Shown: piece after piece, positions 1-5,889 of the stretch | Numbering within the stretch: the stretch's first letter is position 1 | Layout of the letters: each line of letters opens with the position of its first letter | From: a bacterium | GTDB taxonomy: Bacteria > Desulfobacterota > DSWW01 | Length of the DNA: 7,049 nt | Assembly: GCA_030609865.1 (NCBI GenBank) | Contig: JAUWSZ010000113.1 | Coordinates: 1-7,049, forward strand | Direction: 5' to 3' | Program-made: the position numbers and the translations under genes | The notes under the pieces: model-generated | The model's input: only the letters and a program-made list of their open reading frames with translations | What the model was told of the DNA's origin: nothing | The model's database searches: none

Positions 1-110
1 ACATGACGGCCGAGGTGCTGGGAGATTGCCGCGGTCGCGTCCGCTCCCTCGCAATGTCCGCTTTCTGAGCAAAGACCGTCCCTGGCACCTTTTTCCTGAC
101 CCCTGACCCC
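1..110. repeat. Direct repeat, copy 1 (110 bp)
   Basis: This block recurs at 262-371 with a single difference (C at 100, T at 361); positions 1-99 and 262-360 are identical. It contains an arm reading GGGAGATTGCCGCGG...CTCGCAATG (20-55), then a CCTGGCACCTTTTTCCTGA motif, then a C-rich tail of CCCTGAC type. The left end is cut by the window edge, so the true unit may begin further upstream. No start codon or open frame of note lies in it. Interspersed repeats of this style are common between genes in environmental Gram-negative genomes; the family name is not known to me. Confidence 0.9.
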
Positions 111-119
111 CGACCCCTG

Positions 120-154
120 GGACTGCTTCGTCGCCCGAGGGCTCCTCGCAACGT
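120..154. repeat. Degenerate copy of the GATTGCC...CTCGCAA repeat arm
   Basis: The sequence GACTGCTTCGTCGCC...GCTCCTCGCAACGTC resembles the right arm of the units at 281-316 and 3286-3322, which read GATTGCCGCGTCGCC...GCTCCTCGCAATGTC. It is a diverged, solitary arm lying between the 1-110 block and the complete unit at 170-316. The similarity was judged by eye. Confidence 0.55.
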
Positions 155-169
155 CCGCAAGAATCGAAT

Positions 170-316
170 ATTGCGAGCGAAGCGCGGCAATCTCCGTGCT
201 CAGGGGGGGTGTCTGTGGCTGGGGTCGCTTCCCGTCCCCCCTCTCCAGGATTCCCGTTTGCACATGACGGCCGAGGTGCTGGGAGATTGCCGCGGTCGCG
301 TCCGCTCCCTCGCAAT
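170..316. repeat. Interspersed repeat unit with inverted ends, copy A (~147 bp)
   Basis: The unit starts ATTGCGAGCGAAGCGCGGCAA (170-190) and ends with an imperfect inverted counterpart, GGGAGATTGCCGCGG...CTCGCAATG (281-316), so the two ends can pair. Its core at 211-243 is identical to 3211-3243 in copy B (3169-3321). Copy B also contains a small ATCCCCGT/ACGGGGAT hairpin whose right arm is missing here, where the text reads GGATTCCCGTTTGCACATGACG. No protein-coding content is evident. The format is that of a small palindromic interspersed repeat lacking its own transposase. Confidence 0.8.
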
Positions 317-371
317 GTCCGCTTTCTGAGCAAAGACCGTCCCTGGCACCTTTTTCCTGATCCCTGACCCC
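262..371. repeat. Direct repeat, copy 2 (110 bp)
   Basis: This is the second copy of the block at 1-110, 261 bp downstream, with one mismatch. It overlaps the right end of the unit at 170-316. The window start (1-55) is therefore probably the right end of another such unit, and the pair looks like a recent tandem duplication of a ~261-bp segment. The near identity argues that the duplication is young or kept uniform by recombination. Confidence 0.9.
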
Positions 372-410
372 TGTATTTCTGTTCCCCCTCCGACTATCAT
401 GGACTGGTAA

Positions 411-455
411 TCGGGGACAGCTACCGAACTCTGTGAATTAGGTGGCTGTCCCCGA
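411..455. repeat. GGGGACAGC/GCTGTCCCC inverted repeat (hairpin)
   Basis: The left arm CGGGGACAGCTACC (412-425) pairs with GGTGGCTGTCCCCG (441-454) across a 15-nt loop. There is one T-G wobble, and the flanking T411/A455 extends the stem. It sits 20 nt before the ribosome binding site of the 488-2806 gene. Palindromes with GGGGACAG...CTGTCCCC ends recur between genes in many Proteobacteria, often as REP-like elements. A role in the leader of the downstream mRNA is possible but unproven. No T-run follows, so it is not an obvious intrinsic terminator. Confidence 0.75.
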
Positions 456-474
456 ACTCCCCTGCGCGAAGTTC

Positions 475-481
475 AAGGAGG
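475..481 (+). promoter_or_regulatory. Ribosome binding site of the spermidine-synthase-like gene
   Basis: AAGGAGG lies 6 nt before the ATG at 488. This strong Shine-Dalgarno match supports the 488 start over overlapping reading frames in the area. Confidence 0.85.
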
Positions 482-487
482 CCTCGC

Positions 488-2806
488 ATGCACGGAATCG
501 CCATGGTGCTCGCCATGGTCGTGATGGGAGTCATCTTCCTGATCTCCCAGGTGTTGATCCTCCGGGAATTTCTCGTGGTCTTCCAGGGGAACGAGTTTTC
601 CGTCGGGATCGTGCTCGGCAGCTGGCTGCTCCTGGAGGCCCTGGGCAGCTGGCTGTCCGGCCGAAGGGCAGACCGGTCCAGGGATCCTCTGGCCGCCTTC
701 GCTACGGTTCAGGTCATGCTTTCGCTGCTGCTGCCGCTCACCCTTCTGCTGATTCGATCGAATCGGTATTTGCTGGGCATATCTCCGTGGGAGGTCGTGA
801 GCTATCTGCAGATCTGGGTCGTCTCTCTTGCTGCGCTCGGCCCCCTCGCGTTGGTCAACGGAGCCGCATTCACCTACGGCTGCCGGCTGATGGAAACGGG
901 AGAGCAGGCTCGTCCGCATTCACCGGGACAGGTGTATGCACTGGAGTCTCTGGGCGCCTTCGTTGGCGGGTTGGCCTTCACCTTTTTGCTCGTGGGCCGT
1001 GCCCACCCGATCGAGATAGCGTTTGGTCTCGGTGCCCTGAGCATGGGCTGTGTGCTGTTCCTGATCCGGTCTGCAGGCGGGAGGCATGGCTCTCTCGAAA
1101 GAGGAGGCCGGGGGGCCGGAACCCATCTTGTGCATGGAGTTGGTTGCCTGCTGCTCATGGGCCTTTTCGTGGCCGGTGCTCTTTCGCCCATCTGCGACCG
1201 AATCCAGCGGTGGGCCCTGGAACGCAGGTGGAGCCCGTTGGCACTGCAGGAGAGCGTTGATTCGATCTTCGGAAACATCGCTGTCCTCGAACTCGGTGAG
1301 CAGCGGATGTTGTACCAGAACGGGATTCCCACGATCACACTTCCCTATCCGGACAAGGCCGCATTGGAGAGCCTCGTGCACCTGCCCCTGCTTGGGCATT
1401 CCGACCCAAAAGAGGTCCTGGTTCTGGGAGGAGGTGTGGGCGGTCTGCTGGCCGAGGCACTGAAGCACCCGATCGAGGTTCTGTACTACACCGAACTGGA
1501 TCCGTTGCTGATTCAGATGACAGAGAAATATGCCACCTCATCGATCCGGCAGGAGTTGAGCGATCCCCGCACCAGGATTCTGTATGAAGACGCAAGGTTC
1601 TTCCTCCGGAGGACCCGGCAGAGGCTCGATGTCGTCATCATCAACCTGCCGGACGCGGCTACTCTGCAGCTGAACCGGTTCTTCACCAAGGAATTCTTCC
1701 GACAGGTAAGACGGCATCTCAATCCGGGCGGACTCCTTGCCCTCTCGATGCCGGGCTCGTCCTCGTACCTCAGCGAAGAGATCCTTCGGATGAATCGGTG
1801 TGTTCGGGACACCCTGGAGGAGGTTTTCCCGTATGTCAGGGCCCTGCCGGCAGAGAGAATACTCTTCCTGGCGTCGAGGGATGTGCCTGTTGACTCCCTG
1901 TTGCCCGGTCTTCTGGCCTCGAGGCTGGAAAAGAGGGGTGTGGAAACGTCCGTGGTCCGCCCCTATTACCTGAGCCGGTTGATGGACCCATGGCTGGGAA
2001 GGTGGTTGCGGGAAGGCTTGCAGGGCACGACTGGGACCCGCTCGAACCGTGACCTCACGCCTTCTCTCCTCTACTACACGCTGGCATACAGGAACGCGGA
2101 GGTTCAGCCTGGGCTCCGCCCGGCCTTCCCCTTTCTCGAGAGGATGCGGCTCTGGGTGCTTCTGGCCGGTCTGCTGGTAATGACGCTGCCGTTTGCCTTC
2201 TGGGTGCACAGGCGCAAGGGTGACCGCACTCCGGCGCTTTCTTTTGCGATTCTCAGCACGGGATTCGTGGGAATGGCGATGGAGATGGTCGTCATCCTCG
2301 CCTTTCAATCGGTTTACGGATATCTCTACCAGTGGATCGGGTTGCTGATCGCAGCGTTCATGGCGGGCCTTGCGTTCGGGGCCTTCCTGTTGACGCGAAT
2401 GTTGGCAAGAATCGAACGGCGGTATCAGGTCTTCTGCGGTCTCGAGTGCGTGCAGTTCGGCTTTCTGCTGGTTTCAGCCTGGGGCCTCGTTGCCTTGCAC
2501 GGGTCCTTTCTCGAAGGAGCCGTGATGATGGAGGTACCGAAGGTCGTGCTCTTCTGCCTCAATTTCGTTGCCGGCGTTCTGGTAGGGAGCGAGTTCCCCC
2601 TTGCCAATCGCGAAGCCGTGGCTCGCGCTCGGGACGGGATAGCGACCGTGGGGGGGAGGTTCTACGCCCTGGATCTCGCCGGGGCCTGGCTTGGCACCCT
2701 GTTGGTGAGCGTGCTGTTGGTTCCGTTGATCGGCATCAGCAATACCCTGCTGTTCGCCGCAGCGCTCAAGGCCTGCAGCCTGTTCTATTTGTACCGCTCT
2801 CGGTAA
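488..2806 (+). CDS. Membrane-bound spermidine synthase-like protein (fused multi-helix membrane protein)
   Basis: A 772-residue protein, in the size range of bacterial fused membrane/spermidine synthase proteins. Residues 1-236 carry about seven hydrophobic helices (for example 4-29, 38-57, 68-90, 104-128, 154-194, 212-236). Residues ~256-535 form a soluble Rossmann methyltransferase-fold domain of the polyamine aminopropyltransferase type. Residues ~553-768 add six or seven more helices. Visible motifs are the nucleotide-binding loop GGGVGG (314-319), an acidic pair E336/D338 in TELDP, EDAR (367-370), NLPDAATLQLNRFFT (386-400) and NRDLTP (520-525). Classical soluble spermidine synthases transfer aminopropyl from decarboxylated SAM to putrescine. 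By eye their GGGDGG and D-x-x-D-P motifs read GGGVGG and NLPDA here, so the catalytic Asp position is Asn386 while the second Asp, D389, remains. Polyamine synthesis is therefore not assured. The substrate and the purpose of the membrane fusion are unknown. The gene stands alone on its strand, flanked by repeat-rich DNA; AAGGAGG fixes the start. Confidence 0.88.
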   Translation: MHGIAMVLAMVVMGVIFLISQVLILREFLVVFQGNEFSVGIVLGSWLLLEALGSWLSGRRADRSRDPLAAFATVQVMLSLLLPLTLLLIRSNRYLLGISPWEVVSYLQIWVVSLAALGPLALVNGAAFTYGCRLMETGEQARPHSPGQVYALESLGAFVGGLAFTFLLVGRAHPIEIAFGLGALSMGCVLFLIRSAGGRHGSLERGGRGAGTHLVHGVGCLLLMGLFVAGALSPICDRIQRWALERRWSPLALQESVDSIFGNIAVLELGEQRMLYQNGIPTITLPYPDKAALESLVHLPLLGHSDPKEVLVLGGGVGGLLAEALKHPIEVLYYTELDPLLIQMTEKYATSSIRQELSDPRTRILYEDARFFLRRTRQRLDVVIINLPDAATLQLNRFFTKEFFRQVRRHLNPGGLLALSMPGSSSYLSEEILRMNRCVRDTLEEVFPYVRALPAERILFLASRDVPVDSLLPGLLASRLEKRGVETSVVRPYYLSRLMDPWLGRWLREGLQGTTGTRSNRDLTPSLLYYTLAYRNAEVQPGLRPAFPFLERMRLWVLLAGLLVMTLPFAFWVHRRKGDRTPALSFAILSTGFVGMAMEMVVILAFQSVYGYLYQWIGLLIAAFMAGLAFGAFLLTRMLARIERRYQVFCGLECVQFGFLLVSAWGLVALHGSFLEGAVMMEVPKVVLFCLNFVAGVLVGSEFPLANREAVARARDGIATVGGRFYALDLAGAWLGTLLVSVLLVPLIGISNTLLFAAALKACSLFYLYRSR

Positions 2807-2824
2807 ATCCGTCATTGCTGTACG

Positions 2825-2850
2825 GGAAAAAGGTTCCTGACACCTTTTCC
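2825..2850. repeat. AAAAGGT/ACCTTTT hairpin after the membrane gene
   Basis: AAAAGGT (2828-2834) pairs with ACCTTTT (2842-2848) across the loop TCCTGAC. The outer GG/CC extends the stem around one bulged A. It starts 19 nt past the TAA of the 488-2806 gene. No T-run follows the stem, so its use as a terminator is uncertain. The right half, CCTGACACCTTTTCCTG, resembles the CCTGGCACCTTTTTCCTG motif at 82-99 and 343-360, which suggests a dispersed repeat family rather than a dedicated terminator. Confidence 0.6.
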
Positions 2851-2863
2851 TGCCCCCTTATCG

Positions 2864-3083
2864 CTCGTCCTCGTCCTCGTCCTCGTCCTCGAACCGAAGA
2901 GAGGGGATTGTAGTGCGGCATCAATTCGAGTTGCAATTGGTTCCCTGGGCTACCGATCTGATCGTAGAACTGAGCGACTCGCCGGAAGCCAAGAAGCGAC
3001 GTATTGCTTCTGTGCATCCGCTCATGTGCGTAATAAAAGGCGCGTGGCACATGATCGAGGACGAGGACGAGGACGACGACGAG
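2864..3083. repeat. Element bounded by inverted CTCGTC hexamer arrays
   Basis: The left boundary is 4.7 copies of CTCGTC (2864-2891). The right boundary is the complementary array, GAGGAC copies grading into GACGACGAG (3057-3083). Between them are about 165 bp with no recognisable product. The arrays can pair to give a long, GC-rich stem. The inside holds smaller inverted repeats: AGAAGC/GCTTCT (2992-2997 and 3006-3011) and CAATT/AATTG near 2919-2936. Translated either way, the arrays give low-complexity Arg-Gly or Asp-Glu/Leu-Val strings, which argues against simple coding. A GTG at 2913 has AGAGGGG nearby and opens a frame that runs through the right array into unrelated repeats. I do not call it a gene. 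Confidence 0.65.
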
Positions 3084-3109
3084 ATAGACCCAACCTGGAG
3101 CCCCGTGTC

Positions 3110-3133
3110 GTTCCCAAGCTGGAGCTTGGGAAC
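3110..3133. repeat. Perfect 11-bp palindrome GTTCCCAAGCT/AGCTTGGGAAC
   Basis: The two 11-bp arms are perfect inverted copies around a 2-bp GG centre. Short palindromes of the CCCAAGCT..AGCTTGGG kind recur between genes in diverse bacterial genomes. It lies in the convergent region between the membrane-protein and FHA genes. Neither side has a T-run, so I treat it as a repeat and not as a terminator. Confidence 0.8.
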
Positions 3134-3168
3134 AAGGGGGGCAATTGGAAGCGCGTTGCACACTGTGG

Positions 3169-3321
3169 ATATTGCGAGCGAAGCGTGGCAATCTCCCGGC
3201 TCAACGGGGCGTCTGTGGCTGGGGTCGCTTCCCGTCCCCCCTCCTCTCCTGGATCCCCGTTTTCACGGGGATGACGCCAAGGTGCGGGGAGATTGCCGCG
3301 TCGCCTCCGGCTCCTCGCAAT
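3169..3321. repeat. Interspersed repeat unit with inverted ends, copy B (~153 bp)
   Basis: The left end ATTGCGAGCGAAGCGTGGCA (3169-3188) and the right end GGGGAGATTGCCGCG...CTCGCAAT (3286-3321) are imperfect inverted copies. The core 3211-3243 is identical to 211-243 of copy A. This copy keeps an intact inner hairpin ATCCCCGT (3253-3260) / ACGGGGAT (3265-3272) with loop TTTC. Copies A and B lie in the same orientation on the two sides of the 488-2806 gene. Confidence 0.82.
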
Positions 3322-3355
3322 GTCCCCAACTGGCCGACGCTAACCCTGGGAGGGG

Positions 3356-3405
3356 AGGTGCTTTCACCTTTGACCTTTGACCTTTTCCCTTTCCCCTTTC
3401 GCCTT
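3356..3405. repeat. ACCTTTG short tandem tract
   Basis: A small AGGTG-CTTT-CACCT hairpin (3356-3369) leads into ACCTTTG, ACCTTTG and ACCTTTT heptamers (3366-3386), then CCCTTTCCCCTTTCGCCTT. The tract is low in complexity and strand-biased in pyrimidines. It ends 16 nt past the FHA gene's stop codon, reading on the minus strand. On that strand it is purine-rich, so it does not resemble an intrinsic terminator for that gene. Confidence 0.5.
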
Positions 3406-3420
3406 GCTGCGCGAGCCGCA

Positions 3421-4404
3421 CTACGCGTTGGCCTCGTGGGCGTACTCTACTTGCATCTTGACTTTGCCAAGGCTGAGGACATCCCCGTCCTTCAGTTCCG
3501 CCCTGTCTTTTTGAACGCCGTTGACGAGACAGCGCCCCTTCTTTTCCAGGGTCTCGATGTAGTGCCTTCCATTCTTGTAGACGATTCTCGCGTGGAACCT
3601 GGCGATCCCGGAATCCGCCAGGCGGATGTCGATATCAGGGGAACTGCCGACGGTCATTTCGGAACTGATCAGCGGGAACCTCTCACCCTGCCGGCTTCCG
3701 TCCAGGGCAAGCAGATATCCGAACACGTTGTCGTGTGGGGAGGCCGGCGTATCCTGGGCCTTTCCGGTCTCTGCCTCGGCAGAGCCTGCGTGGAGTTCCG
3801 GCGGGCAATTCACAACCGGGGAATCCTCTTCAGAAGGGGATGGATTCTCCTCTAGGACGAGGAAGTCATCCTGGTCCGGGGGAGGCTCGTCTCTTCCCCC
3901 CATACCCGTGCCTTCCGCAGGCATAGATGCCTGGGCAAGCAGTCCTACCTGCTCGAACTTGCTCACGATCTCCTGTGCGTCGGCGAGTGCCATGGTGATC
4001 TCGAGCAACTCTTCCTTGAGTTCGTTCCGGGTTTCCTGGACTTCTTCGTCCGGGAATTCTCCGACGCGTACCCGGAAGTCCAATTCCTCCAGGCGGTCGG
4101 ACTCCTTCCGGCAGCGTTCGTTCAGGGCTCTTCGTTTCTCGAGAACCGTCTCGAGTTCGGTTCGAAGGAATCCCTTCTGTTCTTCCTGCTCCTGGTCCAG
4201 GGTCTGCCTTCTTGCCTCGTATTCGTCGCTCACCCTCGCATAGATGTGGGGCCGCACGGTGTGGCGGTTTCGCTCGGCATTTCTCCCCAGCAGTGCGTAT
4301 CGATTGCATTCAGAGACCAGGGCTCCATAGGCCTCCAAGCGTTTCAAGATGTCTGACGTGTCCGCGTTCCCGGTCACCGATCGATCCTGATTGGACGAGT
4401 CCAT
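3421..4404 (-). CDS. Coiled-coil protein with C-terminal FHA domain
   Basis: A 327-residue, charged, apparently cytoplasmic protein with no signal peptide or membrane helix. Residues ~15-155 are rich in Glu, Arg and Leu heptad-like stretches (strongest ~60-155) and predict a coiled coil. They include a LDFRVRVGEFPDEEV segment (108-122). Residues ~160-225 are a Pro/Glu/Asp/Ser-rich, probably disordered linker. Residues ~228-322 match the forkhead-associated fold: TVGSSPDIDI (251-260), IARFHARI (267-274), VNGVQ (294-298) and a DGDVLSLGKVKM ending. FHA domains normally bind phosphothreonine through GR, SxxH and NG motifs. Here the Arg is Ser254 and the first Ser is Ala268, while His271 and Asn295 remain, so phosphopeptide binding may be altered or lost. 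The ATG at 4404 has AAAGGGG 7 nt upstream and a strong promoter further up. It lies 108 nt after the dehydrogenase on the same strand. No kinase is in view, so the partner is unknown. Confidence 0.87.
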   Translation of the reverse strand: MDSSNQDRSVTGNADTSDILKRLEAYGALVSECNRYALLGRNAERNRHTVRPHIYARVSDEYEARRQTLDQEQEEQKGFLRTELETVLEKRRALNERCRKESDRLEELDFRVRVGEFPDEEVQETRNELKEELLEITMALADAQEIVSKFEQVGLLAQASMPAEGTGMGGRDEPPPDQDDFLVLEENPSPSEEDSPVVNCPPELHAGSAEAETGKAQDTPASPHDNVFGYLLALDGSRQGERFPLISSEMTVGSSPDIDIRLADSGIARFHARIVYKNGRHYIETLEKKGRCLVNGVQKDRAELKDGDVLSLGKVKMQVEYAHEANA

Positions 4405-4450
4405 CGCCTTGCCCCTTTAACAGATGAGAAATTTCCTTTAAATATGTCGA

Positions 4451-4479
4451 AGTATAGAAACACAAGAGATAGAGGTCAA
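4451..4479 (-). promoter_or_regulatory. Predicted sigma-70-type promoter for the FHA gene
   Basis: On the minus strand, TTGACC (4479-4474) and TATACT (4456-4451) are separated by exactly 17 bp; each hexamer matches the consensus at five of six positions. Transcription would start near 4444, giving a leader of about 40 nt with the AAAGGGG ribosome site at 4418-4412. The stretch 4405-4512 is conspicuously AT-rich against the GC-rich genes, as expected of a promoter region. Confidence 0.75.
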
Positions 4480-4512
4480 GAGAAAAAAGGTACCATATGT
4501 TGTACAAAGACT

Positions 4513-5889
4513 CTAATAATGCTTGAGGAACGGCTTGCCTATGCCGAACACGTTGAAGCCGATGCTGAACAGCTTCCTGTGATCCAGGATATTCCGTCCG
4601 TCGAAGATGAAGGCCGGCTGCACCATGGTCTTGAAGATCCGTTCGTAGTCCAGATCCTTGTAGAGATCCCATTCTGTGAGGATGGCGATTGCGTGCGCCC
4701 CTTCAGCCGCCCTGTAGGGATCGGTCTCAAAGGTCACGTTTTCCGGTTCGTCCTTGAAATCCCTTTTCGCGTTCTCCAGGGCCCTCGGATCGGAGATGAC
4801 CACCTGGGCCCGCTCTTCCAATAATCCCCGGGCGACATAGATCGCCGGCGATTCCCGCGTGTCGCCCGTATTCGCCTTGAAGGCGAAGCCGAAGAGTGCG
4901 ATTCGCTTGCCGGCCACCGTGTTGAACAGGCTGGCGAGTATGTTCTGCACGAACCTTTGTTCCTGCCACTCGTTCATCTCTACGACCGATTTCCAGTAGT
5001 TGGCCACTGCTTCGAGTCCGTAGCCCTGGCAAAGGTAGACGAGATTCAGGATGTCCTTCCGAAAACAGGACCCGCCAAACCCGACGCTCGCCTTCAGGAA
5101 TTCAGGGCCGATCCTGGAGTCCGTTCCGATCGCATAGGCCACTTCATCGATGTCTGCCTCTGTTGCCTCACAAAGTGCGGAGAAGGAGTTTATGGAGGAT
5201 ATTCGCTGGGCCAGGAATGCATTGGAAGCGAGTTTCGAAAGCTCGGAACTCCAGACATTGGATTCGATGATGCGCTCCCGGGGCACCCAATGGGCGTAGA
5301 TCGCGACGATCTCCTCCCGGGCCCGGATGCCACCGGCCGTCTCCCTGGAGCCGATGAGCACGCGATCCGGGTTTTCCAGGTCGCGGATGGCGGTGCCCTC
5401 TGCGAGGAACTCCGGGTTGGAGACGACCTCGAGGCTGATTTCTTGGGTCTTGCCGTTGAATATCCGCTTCATGGCGGCAGCCGTGCGGACCGGCAAGGTC
5501 GACTTCTCCACGATGACCTTTCTGCCGGTGGAATTGGCCAGGATCTGCCGGGCCGTCTTTTCCCAGTACTGCAGGTCCGCGGCCATGCCCGCGCCCTGCC
5601 CGAAGGTCTTCGTGGGGGTGTTCACCGAGACAAAGATGATGTCTGCTTCCCGGATGCCCTTCTCTACGTCTGCGGAGAAGAAGAGGTTCTTGTTGCGCGT
5701 CTTCTTCACGAGTTCATCCAGGCCCGGTTCGTATATGGGCAGATTGTCGCTGTTCCAGGCCTGAATCTTGTCCTTGTCTATGTCGACGACCGTTACCCTG
5801 TAGTCAGGGCACTTGGCCGCGATCACGGTCATCGTGGGCCCGCCCACGTAACCGGCCCCGACACACAGTATGTTTTTTCCGCTACTCAT
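4513..5889 (-). CDS. UDP-glucose 6-dehydrogenase, eukaryote-like type
   Basis: Catalyses the NAD-dependent two-step oxidation of UDP-glucose to UDP-glucuronate in the cytoplasm. The 458-residue protein has the N-terminal NAD fold GAGYVGGP (11-18), VNTPTKT (89-95) and EKSTLPVRT (128-136). It also has [10 protein letters not shown] (158-167, with E160/E164), [22 protein letters not shown] (214-235, with K219 and N223), the catalytic-Cys loop [10 protein letters not shown] (270-279, C275, D279) and [15 protein letters not shown] (335-349). From memory these residues line up with human UGDH at an offset of one (K220, C276, D280). The whole text, including [15 protein letters not shown] and the start GAGYVGGPT, looks like the animal-type enzyme, not the common short bacterial Ugd. 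It lacks the longer C-terminal tail of the ~494-residue animal form. I chose the ATG at 5889 because the glycine-rich loop follows at once and GAGGGG (5899-5894) precedes it. An upstream in-frame ATG at 6015 would add 42 unrelated residues. It overlaps the epimerase stop by 8 nt, so translation is probably coupled. Confidence 0.95.
   Translation of the reverse strand: MSSGKNILCVGAGYVGGPTMTVIAAKCPDYRVTVVDIDKDKIQAWNSDNLPIYEPGLDELVKKTRNKNLFFSADVEKGIREADIIFVSVNTPTKTFGQGAGMAADLQYWEKTARQILANSTGRKVIVEKSTLPVRTAAAMKRIFNGKTQEISLEVVSNPEFLAEGTAIRDLENPDRVLIGSRETAGGIRAREEIVAIYAHWVPRERIIESNVWSSELSKLASNAFLAQRISSINSFSALCEATEADIDEVAYAIGTDSRIGPEFLKASVGFGGSCFRKDILNLVYLCQGYGLEAVANYWKSVVEMNEWQEQRFVQNILASLFNTVAGKRIALFGFAFKANTGDTRESPAIYVARGLLEERAQVVISDPRALENAKRDFKDEPENVTFETDPYRAAEGAHAIAILTEWDLYKDLDYERIFKTMVQPAFIFDGRNILDHRKLFSIGFNVFGIGKPFLKHY

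Noticed and set aside
170..316. Possible CRISPR array or insertion sequence made of the left-hand repeats
   Set aside because: There are only two or three long units, no regular short spacers and no transposase reading frame.
442..1260. 272-residue plus-strand frame overlapping the start of the membrane gene
   Set aside because: It is a frame-shifted shadow of the 488-2806 gene: no recognisable domain, low hydrophobicity, rich in Arg, Gly and Pro as expected from out-of-frame GC-rich DNA.
2825..2850. Rho-independent terminator of the 488-2806 gene
   Set aside because: The stem is interrupted and A/T-rich, no T-run follows the right arm, and the motif recurs elsewhere as a dispersed repeat. 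It is kept only as a hairpin.
2766..3191. Minus-strand 141-residue frame across the CTCGTC element
   Set aside because: It is built from translated repeats (Arg-Gly and Leu-Val strings) and overlaps the 3' end of the well-supported plus-strand gene.
2913..3380. Possible 155-residue gene starting at GTG 2913 with AGAGGGG upstream
   Set aside because: Its frame runs through the GAGGAC array (giving an Asp/Glu string), the 11-bp palindrome and the interspersed repeat unit. No family is recognisable and the composition changes at each repeat boundary.
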